Positions 30,541 to 39,704 of a stretch of DNA of 64,000 nucleotides are shown here, one piece after another. The position numbers were made by a program, and so were the translations under genes. The DNA is from Paenarthrobacter aurescens TC1 (GTDB lineage Bacteria; Actinomycetota; Actinomycetes; Actinomycetales; Micrococcaceae): positions 4,278,001-4,342,000 of the forward strand of contig CP000474.1 of the NCBI GenBank assembly GCA_000014925.1. Direction: 5' to 3'. The notes beneath the pieces were generated by a model, which was given only the letters and a program-made list of their open reading frames with translations, was not told the origin of the DNA and ran no database searches. The number at the start of each line of letters is the position of its first letter. Position 1 is the stretch's first letter.

Positions 30541-31644
30541 ATGCTTGCCGAGGATCGTCAACAGCTCATCCTCCGAGAACTGGCCCTCCACGGCTCCCTG
30601 AATGCCGGCGAATTCGCGGCCAAGCTTGGAACGTCGGGGATGACAGTGCGGCGCGATTTGGCGGTGCTTGCGGAGCAGGGGCTGCTGGAGCGGGTCCACG
30701 GCGGTGCCATCGCAGTCGGGGGAAAGCCCACGGCCAGTCCAAGCGCTCAGCCGTCAACGTCGTGGCGTCCGGGCGGAAGGCGGCCCTTGGCGACGATCGG
30801 CATGATCGTACCGTCGGCGTCGTACTATTTCCCGGGCGTGATCCGCGGTGCCGAAGCGGCCGCGCAGGAATCCGGGGTGCGGTTGGTGCTGGGGGTTTCC
30901 AACTATTCGGGCGCCGAAGAGCGGCGGCAGTTGCGCAGACTCTACGAACACGGTGTGGACGGCATCCTGGTCACGCCAAGTGAGCAGTCGTTGGCCGGCA
31001 CTGAGACCTTGGATCTGCTCGCGGAGGCTGAGGTTCCCGTGGTGGTGGTGGAGCGTTCAATCGACGACGCCCTGGACCACGGCCGGCTCGAATCGGTGCG
31101 GAGCGACCATGTCCGCGGCTCGGAGATCGCAGTCAACCACCTGCTGGGGCTTGGGCATCGGAAGATCGCGATTTGCCTTCGCGAGAACAGCCCCACCGCG
31201 CCGCAGCTGATCGATGGCTTCCATGTGGCAATGCAGCGGGCCGGGCATGCGCGCGACGATTCGATGGTCCGCGCCATGTCCCGCGCCCAAAACGATCCGC
31301 AGGCCCACCGTGAGCTGGTGGACGGGATCCTGAACTGGTGTGCCGATTACGAGGTGACTGCCGTGGTTGTTCATACCGACGAGGACGCGCTCCAGTTTGT
31401 GAGCGCTTGCCTGGAACGCCAGATACGCGTCCCGGAGGACTTTGCGATCGTCTCCTACGACGACGAGATCGCAGCCCTTGGCGCTGTCCCGCTCACCGCT
31501 GTGGCACCACCGAAGTACGACGTCGGCCACCAGGCTTTGGTGATGTGCCTCAACCGGATCGGCGGCAAGCGTGGAAGCACGTCCGCGTTGCAGCGCGTGA
31601 ATCTCTCCCCGGCGCTGGTGGTGCGGGACTCGACGCAACCGTAG
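30541..31644 (+). CDS. Regulator with DeoR-type HTH and LacI-type sugar-binding domain
   Basis: The 367-residue protein combines a DeoR-type winged helix at its N-terminus (DRQQLILRELALHGSLNAGE, FAAKLGTSGMTVRRDLAVLAE, LERVHGGAIA) with a periplasmic-binding-protein-like sensor domain from about residue 80 (LATIGMIVPSASYYFPGVIR, DGILVTPS, FAIVSYDDEIAAL). That combination is less common than LacI HTH plus the same sensor. The ATG at 30541 follows AGGTGG. It is upstream of, and co-oriented with, a sugar ABC importer, and shared TGTTCACTT/AAGTGAACA elements flank it. It is probably a sugar-responsive repressor of that importer. Confidence 0.88.
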   Translation: MLAEDRQQLILRELALHGSLNAGEFAAKLGTSGMTVRRDLAVLAEQGLLERVHGGAIAVGGKPTASPSAQPSTSWRPGGRRPLATIGMIVPSASYYFPGVIRGAEAAAQESGVRLVLGVSNYSGAEERRQLRRLYEHGVDGILVTPSEQSLAGTETLDLLAEAEVPVVVVERSIDDALDHGRLESVRSDHVRGSEIAVNHLLGLGHRKIAICLRENSPTAPQLIDGFHVAMQRAGHARDDSMVRAMSRAQNDPQAHRELVDGILNWCADYEVTAVVVHTDEDALQFVSACLERQIRVPEDFAIVSYDDEIAALGAVPLTAVAPPKYDVGHQALVMCLNRIGGKRGSTSALQRVNLSPALVVRDSTQP

Positions 31645-31660
31645 CGCTGCCCTCGCAGCC

Positions 31661-31697
31661 TGTTTACTTCTGTTCACTTCATTGATGATGTTCACTT
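31661..31697. promoter_or_regulatory. Three TGTTCACTT-type direct repeats upstream of the ABC importer
   Basis: TGTTTACTTC (31661), TGTTCACTTC (31671) and TGTTCACTT (31689) lie in the gap before the solute-binding protein gene. They are the reverse complement of half-sites near the regulator's own start and are likely operator elements. Confidence 0.55.
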
Positions 31698-31779
31698 TTG
31701 TGGATTTCATAGTGCCTAGTCAAAGGTGCCCCCCAGGGCACGCCACGACTTCGCATCGTGAACTTCAAAGGAGAACAGA

Positions 31780-33093
31780 ATGAAGCGTCGCCAGCTTCTG
31801 CTTGGAGCAGTCAGCCTCATGGCCAGTGCTGCCCTCGTCACCGGCTGTGGGAGTACCCCGGCAGCCACGCCAACCCCCACTCTCACCGAAGACCCCAGCG
31901 GCACCATCACTTTCTGGTCCTCCATGGCCGGGATGGACAAGGTGGCCGAGGCGTTCAACGCCAGCCAGAGCAAGATCAAGGTCAACTTCGAGACCATCCC
32001 CAACGGCGGGGCCGGCGGGTACGCCAAGCTCTCCACCGCGATCACAGCAGGCAACGGCCCGGACGTTGCCACCATCGAATACCCGCAGCTGCCGCAGTTC
32101 GTCAGCAACGGCCAACTGCAGCCGCTGGACGGATACATCAACAAAGCCGAAACCGTGGACAAGCTCACGGATGAGACCAAGGCATTGGTGCAGTTCGGCG
32201 ATCAGACCTACGCCCTTCCCTACGATGCCGCCCCCATGATCATGTGGTACCGCAAGGACATGCTGGACAAGGCCGGTGTCTCCACGCCCAAGACCTGGCA
32301 GGAATTTGAAGAAGCGGGCAAGAAGATCAAGGCAGTTGCCCCGGAAGCACACCTCGCCAGCTTCAACCCTAACGAGGCCGCGCTGACTGCGGCTCTCTCC
32401 TGGCAGGCCGGTGCCAAGTGGTTCGGCACAGAAGGTGATAGCTGGAAGATCGGCGTCAACGACCAAGCAACCAAGAAGGTGGGCACCTACTGGCAGAAGC
32501 TGATCGACCAGAAGATCGTCAAGGTTCAGCAGTCCTTCAGCGACGAGTGGTCCGCAGATCTGGCGAGTGGCGCCGTCGTGGGTGTCCTGGGTGCCAACTG
32601 GAGCGCAACCGGCATCCAGAAGCGTACGGAAGCAAGCGGCCAGAAGGGGCAGTGGATCGCTGCCGAGGTGCCCAACTGGGGCTCACCCGCGGACGCGTTC
32701 TACGGCGGTTCCAGCTTCAACATCACCAAGAGCAGCAAGAACCCGGCAGCCGCCGCCAAGTTCATCGAGTTCCTGGCCACCAGCAAGGACGCCATCACCG
32801 CCCGCGGAAACACCGGCTCCGCCTACCTCGCCTTCCCCGGCCTGACCCCGGTTGCGCAGGAGGCATTCGACGCCAGCTACTTCGGCAACGACATCTACTC
32901 CGTCTTCGACAAGGCCTACGCCTCGATCACGCCGGGATGGCAGTGGGGTCCCAATTGGGACATCACCAACACCGCTCTCAAGGACGCCTACGGCACGCTG
33001 ACCAGCGGCGGCAAGGTGCTGGACGCCGTTGACACGGCCCAGGGCGCCACGGTGGCCGGACTCAAGCAGAACGGCCTCTCCGTCAAGGAGTAG
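31780..33093 (+). CDS. Sugar ABC transporter solute-binding lipoprotein
   Basis: The 437-residue protein has a lipoprotein signal ending in the lipobox LVTGC (Cys23) and then a class-I carbohydrate-binding protein. Segments such as GTITFWSSMAGMDKVAEAFN, GPDVATIEYPQLPQFVSNG, YALPYDAAPMIMWYRKDML and GGSSFNITKSSKNPAAAAKF identify the CUT1 sugar-binding family. It captures a mono- or oligosaccharide outside the membrane and delivers it to the two permeases that follow. The sugar is unknown. The ATG follows AAAGGAGAAC, and a stable hairpin lies between this gene and the first permease gene. Confidence 0.92.
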   Translation: MKRRQLLLGAVSLMASAALVTGCGSTPAATPTPTLTEDPSGTITFWSSMAGMDKVAEAFNASQSKIKVNFETIPNGGAGGYAKLSTAITAGNGPDVATIEYPQLPQFVSNGQLQPLDGYINKAETVDKLTDETKALVQFGDQTYALPYDAAPMIMWYRKDMLDKAGVSTPKTWQEFEEAGKKIKAVAPEAHLASFNPNEAALTAALSWQAGAKWFGTEGDSWKIGVNDQATKKVGTYWQKLIDQKIVKVQQSFSDEWSADLASGAVVGVLGANWSATGIQKRTEASGQKGQWIAAEVPNWGSPADAFYGGSSFNITKSSKNPAAAAKFIEFLATSKDAITARGNTGSAYLAFPGLTPVAQEAFDASYFGNDIYSVFDKAYASITPGWQWGPNWDITNTALKDAYGTLTSGGKVLDAVDTAQGATVAGLKQNGLSVKE

Positions 33094-33101
33094 GCCCGCA
33101 C

Positions 33102-33135
33102 GGAAGGACGGCCCGTATCCACGGGCCGTCCTTCC
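33102..33135 (+). terminator. Intra-operon 15-bp hairpin after the solute-binding protein gene
   Basis: A perfect 15-bp stem (33102-33116 with 33121-33135, loop ATCC) starts 9 nt after the stop codon and abuts the next ribosome binding site. It lacks a T-run, so it more likely protects the upstream mRNA or attenuates than fully terminates. Confidence 0.75.
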
Positions 33136-33151
33136 AGCGAGGAGATTAATC

Positions 33152-34111
33152 ATGGCTACCCCAGCACCCACCAAGCAGTCCACCACAGTGGAATCAAACC
33201 CCCGGGCACACTCCAAACCCCGCGCAATGTCCGGAACCGGGGGCCGCACGGCTGCACTGTTCCTGACCCCGTTCTTCATTATTTTCGCCCTCGCAATGGT
33301 TGCGCCGGTCATCTACGCGATTGTGCTGAGCTTCTTCGCACAGCAAAAGTCCGGATTGGGCTTTGGCGAGGCAAAGACCGCTTTCGTTGGCTTGGAGAAC
33401 TACCTGCAGGTCCTGCAGTCCGAGAGTTTCGTGGGCGGCATCGGACGCCTCGCGTTGTACTGCCTGCTCTACATCCCCTGCATGGTGGGCGGTGCCCTGG
33501 CCTTCGCGCTCCTGCTGGATGCCGCCGTGGCCCGTGCACGCAAGCTCTTCCAGCTTCTGGTCTTCCTCCCCCATGCGGTTCCGGGCGTCATTGCCGCACT
33601 CATCTGGGCGTACCTTTACACCCCTGGCGTCAGCCCGATCGTCTCAGCATTGGAAACCGGCGGGATCTCCCTGAACTTCCTGGACAATCAACTGATCCTG
33701 CCGTCAATCGTGAACATCGCTGTGTGGGAGTGGACGGGCTACAACGTGATTGTGCTCTTCACCGCCCTCCAAGCCGTTCCCCGGGAAATTTTGGAAGCCG
33801 CACGCGTGGACGGTGCCGGTGAAGTCCGGGCGGCCATCAGCATCAAGCTGCCCCTGATCCTTCCGGCGTTGAGCGTCATCATGCTCTTCACCGTGATTGG
33901 CACGCTCCAGCTGTTCACCGAGCCCTCCATCATTTCCAAGGCCACGGCCTCCGTCACCAGCACCTGGGTGCCGAACATGTGGGCCTACGACGCCGCGTTC
34001 AACCGGCACAACCTCAACCAGGCCGCGGCTGCCTCCATCATCATCGCGCTCATGGCCGCCGTGCTGTCCTGGGCCGTAACCCGCTTCAGCTCAAGGATGA
34101 ACAAAGCATGA
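33152..34111 (+). CDS. ABC sugar transporter permease (MalF-like)
   Basis: The 319-residue protein has six membrane segments and the permease EAA loop (VPREILEAARVDGAGEVRAAI, then IKLPLILPAL) that contacts the ATPase. The N-terminal 30 residues are a hydrophilic cytoplasmic extension. It is the first of two CUT1 permeases. The ATG at 33152 has a GAGGAG site just downstream of the intergenic hairpin; longer frames through the hairpin were rejected. It overlaps the next permease gene by an ATGA. Confidence 0.92.
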   Translation: MATPAPTKQSTTVESNPRAHSKPRAMSGTGGRTAALFLTPFFIIFALAMVAPVIYAIVLSFFAQQKSGLGFGEAKTAFVGLENYLQVLQSESFVGGIGRLALYCLLYIPCMVGGALAFALLLDAAVARARKLFQLLVFLPHAVPGVIAALIWAYLYTPGVSPIVSALETGGISLNFLDNQLILPSIVNIAVWEWTGYNVIVLFTALQAVPREILEAARVDGAGEVRAAISIKLPLILPALSVIMLFTVIGTLQLFTEPSIISKATASVTSTWVPNMWAYDAAFNRHNLNQAAAASIIIALMAAVLSWAVTRFSSRMNKA

Positions 34112-35019
34112 GCACCTCAACGTTGTCGCGCCCCAGGGCCTCAACTCCCGCCGGGCCGCCGAAGAGGCGTCGGGTTGCCCGCAACGGCGGCTTCGCCAGT
34201 TCGTTTACCGTGAACGCCCTGCTGATACTGGGCTGCGCCTACATGGTCCTTCCAGTGGTGTGGCTGTTCTTCGCCTCCACCAAGAACACTGCGGACCTCT
34301 ATGGAACGGCCGCCTACGCTTTCGGTGAGCCGGCGTTCATGGACAACATCAGTGCTGTCCTGAATCAAGACGGCGGACTGTTCCTCCGGTGGATGGCCAA
34401 CTCCATGTTCTATGCGGCGTTCGGGGCGATCTTTGGCGGCCTGATCTCGGTCATGGCCGGCTACGCGTTCGATAAGTTCCAGTTCCGCGGGAAGGACTCT
34501 TTCTTCGGCATAGTCCTGGTGGGCGTCCTGATTCCCAACACCGCAACTGTGCTCCCGATGTACCTCCTGGCCTCCGTCTTCGGCATCACCAACACCATCT
34601 GGGCCATCCTCATCCCAGTGCTGTGCAACCCGTTCGGTGTGTACCTGGCCAGGGTCTACTCCGCCGCTTACGTTCCGGCAGAAACGCTGGAAGCAGCCCG
34701 CGTTGACGGTGCCGGCCCCATCCGTTCCTTCTTCTCCTTGGGCCTGCCCATGATGATGCCCGGCTACATCACCATTGCCCTGTTCCAATTCGTGGGTGTG
34801 TGGAACAACTTCATGCTCCCGCTGGTCATGCTCCAGGATCAGCAATTGTTGCCTGTCAGCGTCGGCATCTCCATCTGGCAGGGTTACTCCATCCCCCAGC
34901 CCGAGTTCACGCCCATGGTCATCACTGGCTCGTTGCTTTCGATCATCCCGCTGTTGGTGGCCTTCATCATGCTGCAGCGCTTCTGGAAGTCCGGACTAAC
35001 CGCAGGAAGTGTTAAGTGA
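34108..35019 (+). CDS. ABC sugar transporter permease (MalG-like)
   Basis: The 303-residue protein is the second CUT1 permease, with six membrane segments and an EAA loop (VPAETLEAARVDGAGPIRSF, then LGLPMMMPGYI). It starts in an ATGA overlap with the MalF-like gene and ends in a GTGA overlap with a dehydrogenase gene. No ATP-binding subunit is encoded nearby, so the importer probably relies on a shared MsiK-type ATPase, as is common in actinobacteria. Confidence 0.92.
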   Translation: MSTSTLSRPRASTPAGPPKRRRVARNGGFASSFTVNALLILGCAYMVLPVVWLFFASTKNTADLYGTAAYAFGEPAFMDNISAVLNQDGGLFLRWMANSMFYAAFGAIFGGLISVMAGYAFDKFQFRGKDSFFGIVLVGVLIPNTATVLPMYLLASVFGITNTIWAILIPVLCNPFGVYLARVYSAAYVPAETLEAARVDGAGPIRSFFSLGLPMMMPGYITIALFQFVGVWNNFMLPLVMLQDQQLLPVSVGISIWQGYSIPQPEFTPMVITGSLLSIIPLLVAFIMLQRFWKSGLTAGSVK

Positions 35020-36020
35020 GCTTGAATGTTGCCTTGGCCATGCCGTCCCATACCGCGCGGGCGGTGTTTCCACCCAGGAGCCTGGAGCCGTTGGAGCCCG
35101 GCCTAAACCTGCTAAGCCGGGAGCCGATCCAGGACTTCACTACACCGGAAGGCAGTTCGTTGCTCGCAGAGGCGGACATTCTCATCACCGGTTGGGGCTG
35201 TCCGATGATCGACCACGACGTCCTCGATGCCGCACCCCGCCTCCGTTACGTCCTTCACGCCGCGGGCAGCGTGAAGCACCACATCGGTGACGCCTGCTGG
35301 GAACGCGGCATCCACATCAGCTCAGCCGCGGACGCCAACGCCATCCCGGTGGCCGAGTACACCGTTGCCATGATCGTCCTGGCCAACAAGCGCATTCTTC
35401 AGATCGCGCGCGCCCTGCACACCACCAGGACGGATGTCCTTGCGGAGCAGCTTTTTCCGGATATGGGCAACTACCGGAAGCGCGTCGGCATTATTGGTGC
35501 GTCAAAGATCGGCCGGCATGTCATCCGCCTGCTTGCCCCCTACGACCTGGACGTAGTGGTTGCCGACCCCTACCTGTCCCCCGCTGAAGCGGCCGGTCTC
35601 GGCGTCGGGCTTGTCAGCCTTGACGATCTTGTGGCGGGCTGTGACGTGGTCAGTCTCCACGCGCCGTCGTTGCCCTCCACAAAGAACCTCATCGACGCCG
35701 GGCAGATCGAGCGGATGCGGCCCGGCGCCACCTTCATCAACACTTCCCGCGGCGAGTTGGTGGACCAGGATGCGCTGCTCGCCCGAGTAGAAAATGGCGA
35801 TCTTTACGCCGTCCTGGACGTGACCACGCCGTGGGTGCTGCCTGCCGAGTCCCGCCTGTATACGCACCCCAATGTGCTGCTCACTCCCCACGTGGCGGGG
35901 TCGTTGGGCAACGAACTTGAGCGTATGGCGGCGAGCGCGGTGGACGAGGCCTTGCGGTTGTCCCGCGGGGAGGAGTTGCGGTTTCGGGTGAAGGAAGAGG
36001 ACCTGGCGTTTACGGCTTAG
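35016..36020 (+). CDS. D-isomer-specific 2-hydroxyacid dehydrogenase
   Basis: The 334-residue protein is a member of the D-2-hydroxyacid dehydrogenase family. It has the nucleotide-binding fold GIIGASKIGRHVIRLLAPYD near residues 150-170, where the usual G-x-G-x-x-G reads GASKIG, then the catalytic Arg in INTSRGELVDQDAL, a Glu/Asp in VLDVTTPWVLP, and the catalytic His in LTPHVAGSLG. It should interconvert a 2-oxo acid and 2-hydroxy acid with NAD(P). Its GTG overlaps the permease stop, so it is part of the sugar operon and may act on a product of the imported compound. Confidence 0.88.
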   Translation: MSLNVALAMPSHTARAVFPPRSLEPLEPGLNLLSREPIQDFTTPEGSSLLAEADILITGWGCPMIDHDVLDAAPRLRYVLHAAGSVKHHIGDACWERGIHISSAADANAIPVAEYTVAMIVLANKRILQIARALHTTRTDVLAEQLFPDMGNYRKRVGIIGASKIGRHVIRLLAPYDLDVVVADPYLSPAEAAGLGVGLVSLDDLVAGCDVVSLHAPSLPSTKNLIDAGQIERMRPGATFINTSRGELVDQDALLARVENGDLYAVLDVTTPWVLPAESRLYTHPNVLLTPHVAGSLGNELERMAASAVDEALRLSRGEELRFRVKEEDLAFTA

Positions 36021-36043
36021 GCGGTCTGGCAGCATGTGGACAT

Positions 36044-36077
36044 AACGCACGACGGCGACCTCCCGCCGTCGTGCGTT
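36044..36077 (+). terminator. Gene-end hairpin, family A (loop ACCTCC)
   Basis: A perfect 14-bp stem, AACGCACGACGGCG (36044-36057) with its complement (36064-36077), encloses the loop ACCTCC. It follows the dehydrogenase stop. The same stem core and identical loop recur at 48871-48904. Confidence 0.75.
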
Positions 36078-36178
36078 TGCCGCTTTTTCGCTTGTGGCCG
36101 GCTTAGCGTGCGTCCTTCTTGGCTAGGCGTTGGGCGCCTTGCGAGAGGCTGGAAGCGGACAGGAGCGCCTCGGACTCG

Positions 36179-36207
36179 GTTGCCACCCGGCGCGGCCGGG
36201 TGGCAAC
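36179..36207. repeat. Perfect 12-bp hairpin
   Basis: GTTGCCACCCGG (36179-36190) pairs with CCGGGTGGCAAC (36196-36207) around CGCGG. It lies in the convergent gap, 38 nt beyond the stop of the leftward STAS-like gene, and may terminate that transcript. Confidence 0.65.
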
Positions 36208-36245
36208 TGGAGGGGGTTTTGTTCTCCTCACCGCCCGCGTGGTCA

Positions 36246-36671
36246 CTACGGAGATCCTCCACGGCCCGTTTGACAATCCTTGACCTGCCGATCATCGCTT
36301 TGCTGATCCGGTTCCAGGAGCCAGGCCATTGCCTCCGCTTCGGACGTAAAGAAACGGGTGGGGCAGGGTGCCGGTTGGGCGGCCAATTGGTAATCGACAA
36401 GGATGCGGTCAACGGCGTTTTCACCCAGCAACGCGATTCTGGAAGCCGCACAGGGTTCGATGAAAACGTCACGTGCCTCGCGGCTCAGGTGGCTGGCGTT
36501 AGCCATCCTGACCAGTAAGGGATAACGATTGCCGGCAGCGACTTGGTTGACCGCGTCCACGGCTGCACGGGCATTGCCCGCTTCGATTCTGGCCCCAGCG
36601 TCCCACGCCAACAACAAGACGTTGTCCGGCTCGAGACGGAGGGTGTAATCCACGTCTTCTGCCTCAGCCAT
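36246..36671 (-). CDS. STAS/SEC14-like (DUF7793-type) hypothetical protein
   Basis: The 141-residue protein resembles small actinobacterial STAS-like proteins: an initial hairpin YTLRLEPDNVLLLAWDAG, a helix AAVDAVNQVAAGNRYPLLVR, MANASHLSREARDVFIEPCA and a last helical part FTSEAEAMAWLLEPDQQ. Such proteins bind no known cofactor and may act in regulatory partner-switching. The start at 36671 was preferred over a longer frame because GGAGCAG precedes it and the upstream residues look random. It appears monocistronic and leftward. The assignment is tentative. Confidence 0.65.
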   Translation of the reverse strand: MAEAEDVDYTLRLEPDNVLLLAWDAGARIEAGNARAAVDAVNQVAAGNRYPLLVRMANASHLSREARDVFIEPCAASRIALLGENAVDRILVDYQLAAQPAPCPTRFFTSEAEAMAWLLEPDQQSDDRQVKDCQTGRGGSP

Positions 36672-36899
36672 AGAACTGCTCCATCTCTGCAGGATTGCAG
36701 GATTGCCCGCGTTCCACGGACTGACTCCACCCTGCACCACGCTCAATGACGCCGTCTCATCCGAAACGAGTGATTTTTGGCGTAAATCGAGCGTGGCGTC
36801 CGGGCAGCCTCTGGGAAGGAGCGCTCCGGGCAGCCCTGCCACGGGCAGGAGCGGCCCTTTACGCAGCGTCCTGATCAGGTGCGGATTGTCGTCACTCCC

Positions 36900-38312
36900 T
36901 TAGTGGGACGGCGACTCCGCACCTTCACTTTCGGTTTCTTCCGCGCCGGCCTGCGCGTACGAGGCAGACACGCGACGGTAGACCGGTGTCAGGAATGCGA
37001 TCAGTGCCACCACAATCATGATGAGTCCGGCCACCAGGAACACCAACGCTATGCCGCGGGAGATTCCCTCACCCAGCAGGGGTTCAAGTTGGGCTGCCCC
37101 TTCTGTGGAGCGGGCATAGGGGATGATCCAGAATTGGGCGATGGGGGCAATAAGGAACGCGGTGATGGGCGCTGCGGCCGATTCGAACGCCATGGCGAAG
37201 CCGAACACCCGGCCTTGCCGAGGAAGTGGCACCACTTTTTGGATGACTGTTTGCTCGGCGGCCTCCACTACGGGAACCAGTGCCAGGTAGAGCCAAATGC
37301 CCACAATGTAGAGCCAGGCCCATTCCCGCAGTGTGAACACCGCGCCGAGGAGCCCCATCAGGGCCACCGCGATCAGCATGGTCCGCAAAGGGTTGGAGCC
37401 GAGCCCGAACTTTCCGATCAGTGCGCCGCCCACAATGAATCCGGTGGCACCCACCGCAAAGACAGTTCCCCAGATTTCCACCGAGAACATCTCCAGGCCG
37501 TAGGGGTCCATTAACGCCATGTAGACGCCGCCAATGAAGTTGTTGAACGTGGAGAAGAGGATCAGCGCGAACAACCCGGATATTGCCATGACGGCTGCCC
37601 AAGACCCACGCAGGTCGAATCCGCCTTGCGCGTCGGAGGCAGCTGCCCGCACTTCCTCCGGCAAACGCAGTGTGAGCAGGTGTAAGAACGCCAACGCAGT
37701 GAGGACCAAGGCGACCACTACAGTCCAGCCCATGCCCAGCAACCCCACAGACAACCCGGACAGCACCGAGGTGACGATGAACGTGAGCCCCTGCACCATG
37801 CCCACGAGTCCGTTGGCGTTGGCTCGTCGATCAGGTTCCACCAGGATGGTGACCGTAGTGGAAAGGGCAATATTGCGCATGTTCTCCACCACCGCGCCGA
37901 TCAGGATGATCATGGTGAAGATCCAGAACCACGGCTGCGTCAGGTCGAGTAGCGCCTGCTCAGGTGTCAGGAGAAACATGATGCCGGAAAGGACGAACAT
38001 CACCAGGGTGAAAATCGCGGCGAAACGCATCACCGCCAGTTTGCGATAGCGGTCCACGAGAGTGCCAAAGCTGATGCTGGAGAGGGCGATCAGCAACATG
38101 TAGGCGCCACCGATCACGCCTGTAGCAATGACGTTGCGCGTTTCCAAGTACACCCAGAACGTCAAGGCGTACCAAAGGTAGCTGGTGGTGATGTTGGCGA
38201 GGGCGGTATTCACCAGGATCCCGGTGAACGTACGGGACCTTTGCGCGGGAGTTCGTTGAGATAGATCGATAGTGTCAGTAGACGCGGCCGGGGCCGGTTC
38301 CTGCTCGGTCAT
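36900..38312 (-). CDS. MFS transporter (multidrug-efflux-like)
   Basis: The 470-residue membrane protein has about twelve transmembrane segments, with the MFS loop SFGTLVDRYRKLAVMRF after helix 2 and GLVGMVQGLTFIVTSVLSG in helix 5. The inter-half loop is short and charged (RLPEEVRAAASDAQGG). Its overall shape resembles the MFS group of putative exporters with unknown substrate. The start at 38312 was chosen because the preceding frame overlaps the promoter gap; its N-terminal cytoplasmic tail is rich in Ala, Pro and Glu. It is divergent from the GAF histidine kinase. Confidence 0.85.
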   Translation of the reverse strand: MTEQEPAPAASTDTIDLSQRTPAQRSRTFTGILVNTALANITTSYLWYALTFWVYLETRNVIATGVIGGAYMLLIALSSISFGTLVDRYRKLAVMRFAAIFTLVMFVLSGIMFLLTPEQALLDLTQPWFWIFTMIILIGAVVENMRNIALSTTVTILVEPDRRANANGLVGMVQGLTFIVTSVLSGLSVGLLGMGWTVVVALVLTALAFLHLLTLRLPEEVRAAASDAQGGFDLRGSWAAVMAISGLFALILFSTFNNFIGGVYMALMDPYGLEMFSVEIWGTVFAVGATGFIVGGALIGKFGLGSNPLRTMLIAVALMGLLGAVFTLREWAWLYIVGIWLYLALVPVVEAAEQTVIQKVVPLPRQGRVFGFAMAFESAAAPITAFLIAPIAQFWIIPYARSTEGAAQLEPLLGEGISRGIALVFLVAGLIMIVVALIAFLTPVYRRVSASYAQAGAEETESEGAESPSH

Positions 38313-38390
38313 GCGTCCCAGTAAACCACTGCATCCAAGCTCCCGGTAGTATCGGCAGGGAATCCTAGAGACGCTTGGGGGAAATGTTTT

Positions 38391-39620
38391 ATGACGCGTG
38401 CACAAGGGCAGCTCGCCTTTACCGACGACGTTAGCCGGGACCTGGAATTACAGGAATATGGCCTGGACCCTACAGTGGATTCGACTCTTCTTCCCAATGC
38501 CGCCGTGATGAGCGCTCTGCAGAACCTCGTGCGGCTGGCCACGGAGCTGTGTGGCGCTCCTTTCGGCGTGGTCAATATCATCAGCGCGGAGTACCAGCAC
38601 CAGATCGGTGCCTGGGGTGTGGACCCCGGCGTTTGCTCGCGCGAGGATTCCATGTGCGCCAAGGTCTTCCTCTCCCGCGAGAGGACCGTAGTGGAAGATG
38701 CCTCCAAAGATCCCCGTTTTGCGGACAATCCCTTTGTCACAGGGGAGATTGGCAATGTTCGCTTTTATGCGTCCGTCCCGCTGCAGACAGAATCGGGCTT
38801 CGTCCCGGGAACGTTGTGCGTATTCTCGGACAAGACCAAAGAACTGCGCCCCGAACAAATCAGCATGCTGGAGGTCTTGGCAAAACAGGTAGTGGAGTTG
38901 CTGGAACTCCAGCATCGAACGGTCCAACTCGACCGAACGTATGCCGAGCTCAAAGACAGCAATGCGAAACTTGCCGCATTCGCCGGACGCGTCAGCCACG
39001 ATCTCCGCGTTCCCCTCACCACCATCCTCGGCTACGTGGAACTAGTGGAGGACGACCCCGATGTGGAGCCTGCCAGCACCGCGGCCAAGTACCTGGACCG
39101 CATCGGCTCCAGCGGTCGGCGGATGCTGGGCATGCTTGAAGATGTTCTGAGCTATTCCCGGGTGGGCGGCGCAATTCAGCCGGCCAACGTTTCACTCCGC
39201 CAGGTCACCGAAGAAGTTGTCCGCGATTTGGGCATCGAAAACGACGGCATCGTGGACGTTGAAGATCTGACGCTCCATGCAGACAGCGGCCAGCTCCGGA
39301 CGCTGTTGCAGAACCTGCTTTCCAACGCCATGAACTACCGCAGCCCCGATCGCGATCTCCGCGTCCGGATCGGCGGGGTTGCCAACTATCATGGCGCCAC
39401 GATCTTTGTGGCAGACAACGGCAAGGGCATCAAACCCGAGGACCGTGCCAAAGTACTGGAACCCTTGGTGCGTCTGCGGCGGCAGGGTGACGGCCCGGGC
39501 TCCGGGCTGGGCCTGGCCACCTGCAGCAGCATCGCCAAAGCCCACGGAGGCGAGCTCTCCTTGGCTGAAACCCCCAACGGCGGAACCACCGTGACAGTCA
39601 GCTTTCCAGCCGGTCTTTAG
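38391..39620 (+). CDS. GAF-domain sensor histidine kinase
   Basis: This 409-residue soluble kinase has a GAF domain (about residues 45-175: GVVNIISAEYQHQIGAWGVD, SMCAKVFL, ASVPLQTESGFVPGTLCVF). A coiled-coil linker follows, then the HisKA box with phospho-acceptor His in RVSHDLRVPLTTILG, and an HATPase domain with N-box LLQNLLSNAMNYRSPD, G1 VADNGKGI and G2 GSGLGLATCSSI. No membrane segment is present. No response regulator is adjacent, so it is an orphan kinase. The GAF type resembles those in redox- or light-responsive kinases, but no cofactor-binding residue can be assigned. It is divergent from the MFS gene. Confidence 0.9.
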   Translation: MTRAQGQLAFTDDVSRDLELQEYGLDPTVDSTLLPNAAVMSALQNLVRLATELCGAPFGVVNIISAEYQHQIGAWGVDPGVCSREDSMCAKVFLSRERTVVEDASKDPRFADNPFVTGEIGNVRFYASVPLQTESGFVPGTLCVFSDKTKELRPEQISMLEVLAKQVVELLELQHRTVQLDRTYAELKDSNAKLAAFAGRVSHDLRVPLTTILGYVELVEDDPDVEPASTAAKYLDRIGSSGRRMLGMLEDVLSYSRVGGAIQPANVSLRQVTEEVVRDLGIENDGIVDVEDLTLHADSGQLRTLLQNLLSNAMNYRSPDRDLRVRIGGVANYHGATIFVADNGKGIKPEDRAKVLEPLVRLRRQGDGPGSGLGLATCSSIAKAHGGELSLAETPNGGTTVTVSFPAGL

Positions 39621-39704
39621 CCGCTCCGGGGTGTCTCCAAGTACTTGGGCGTTGCACCTGCCATCATTCGAGGCATGACCACCTGGTACGCCTGGTAGGA
39701 AAGC

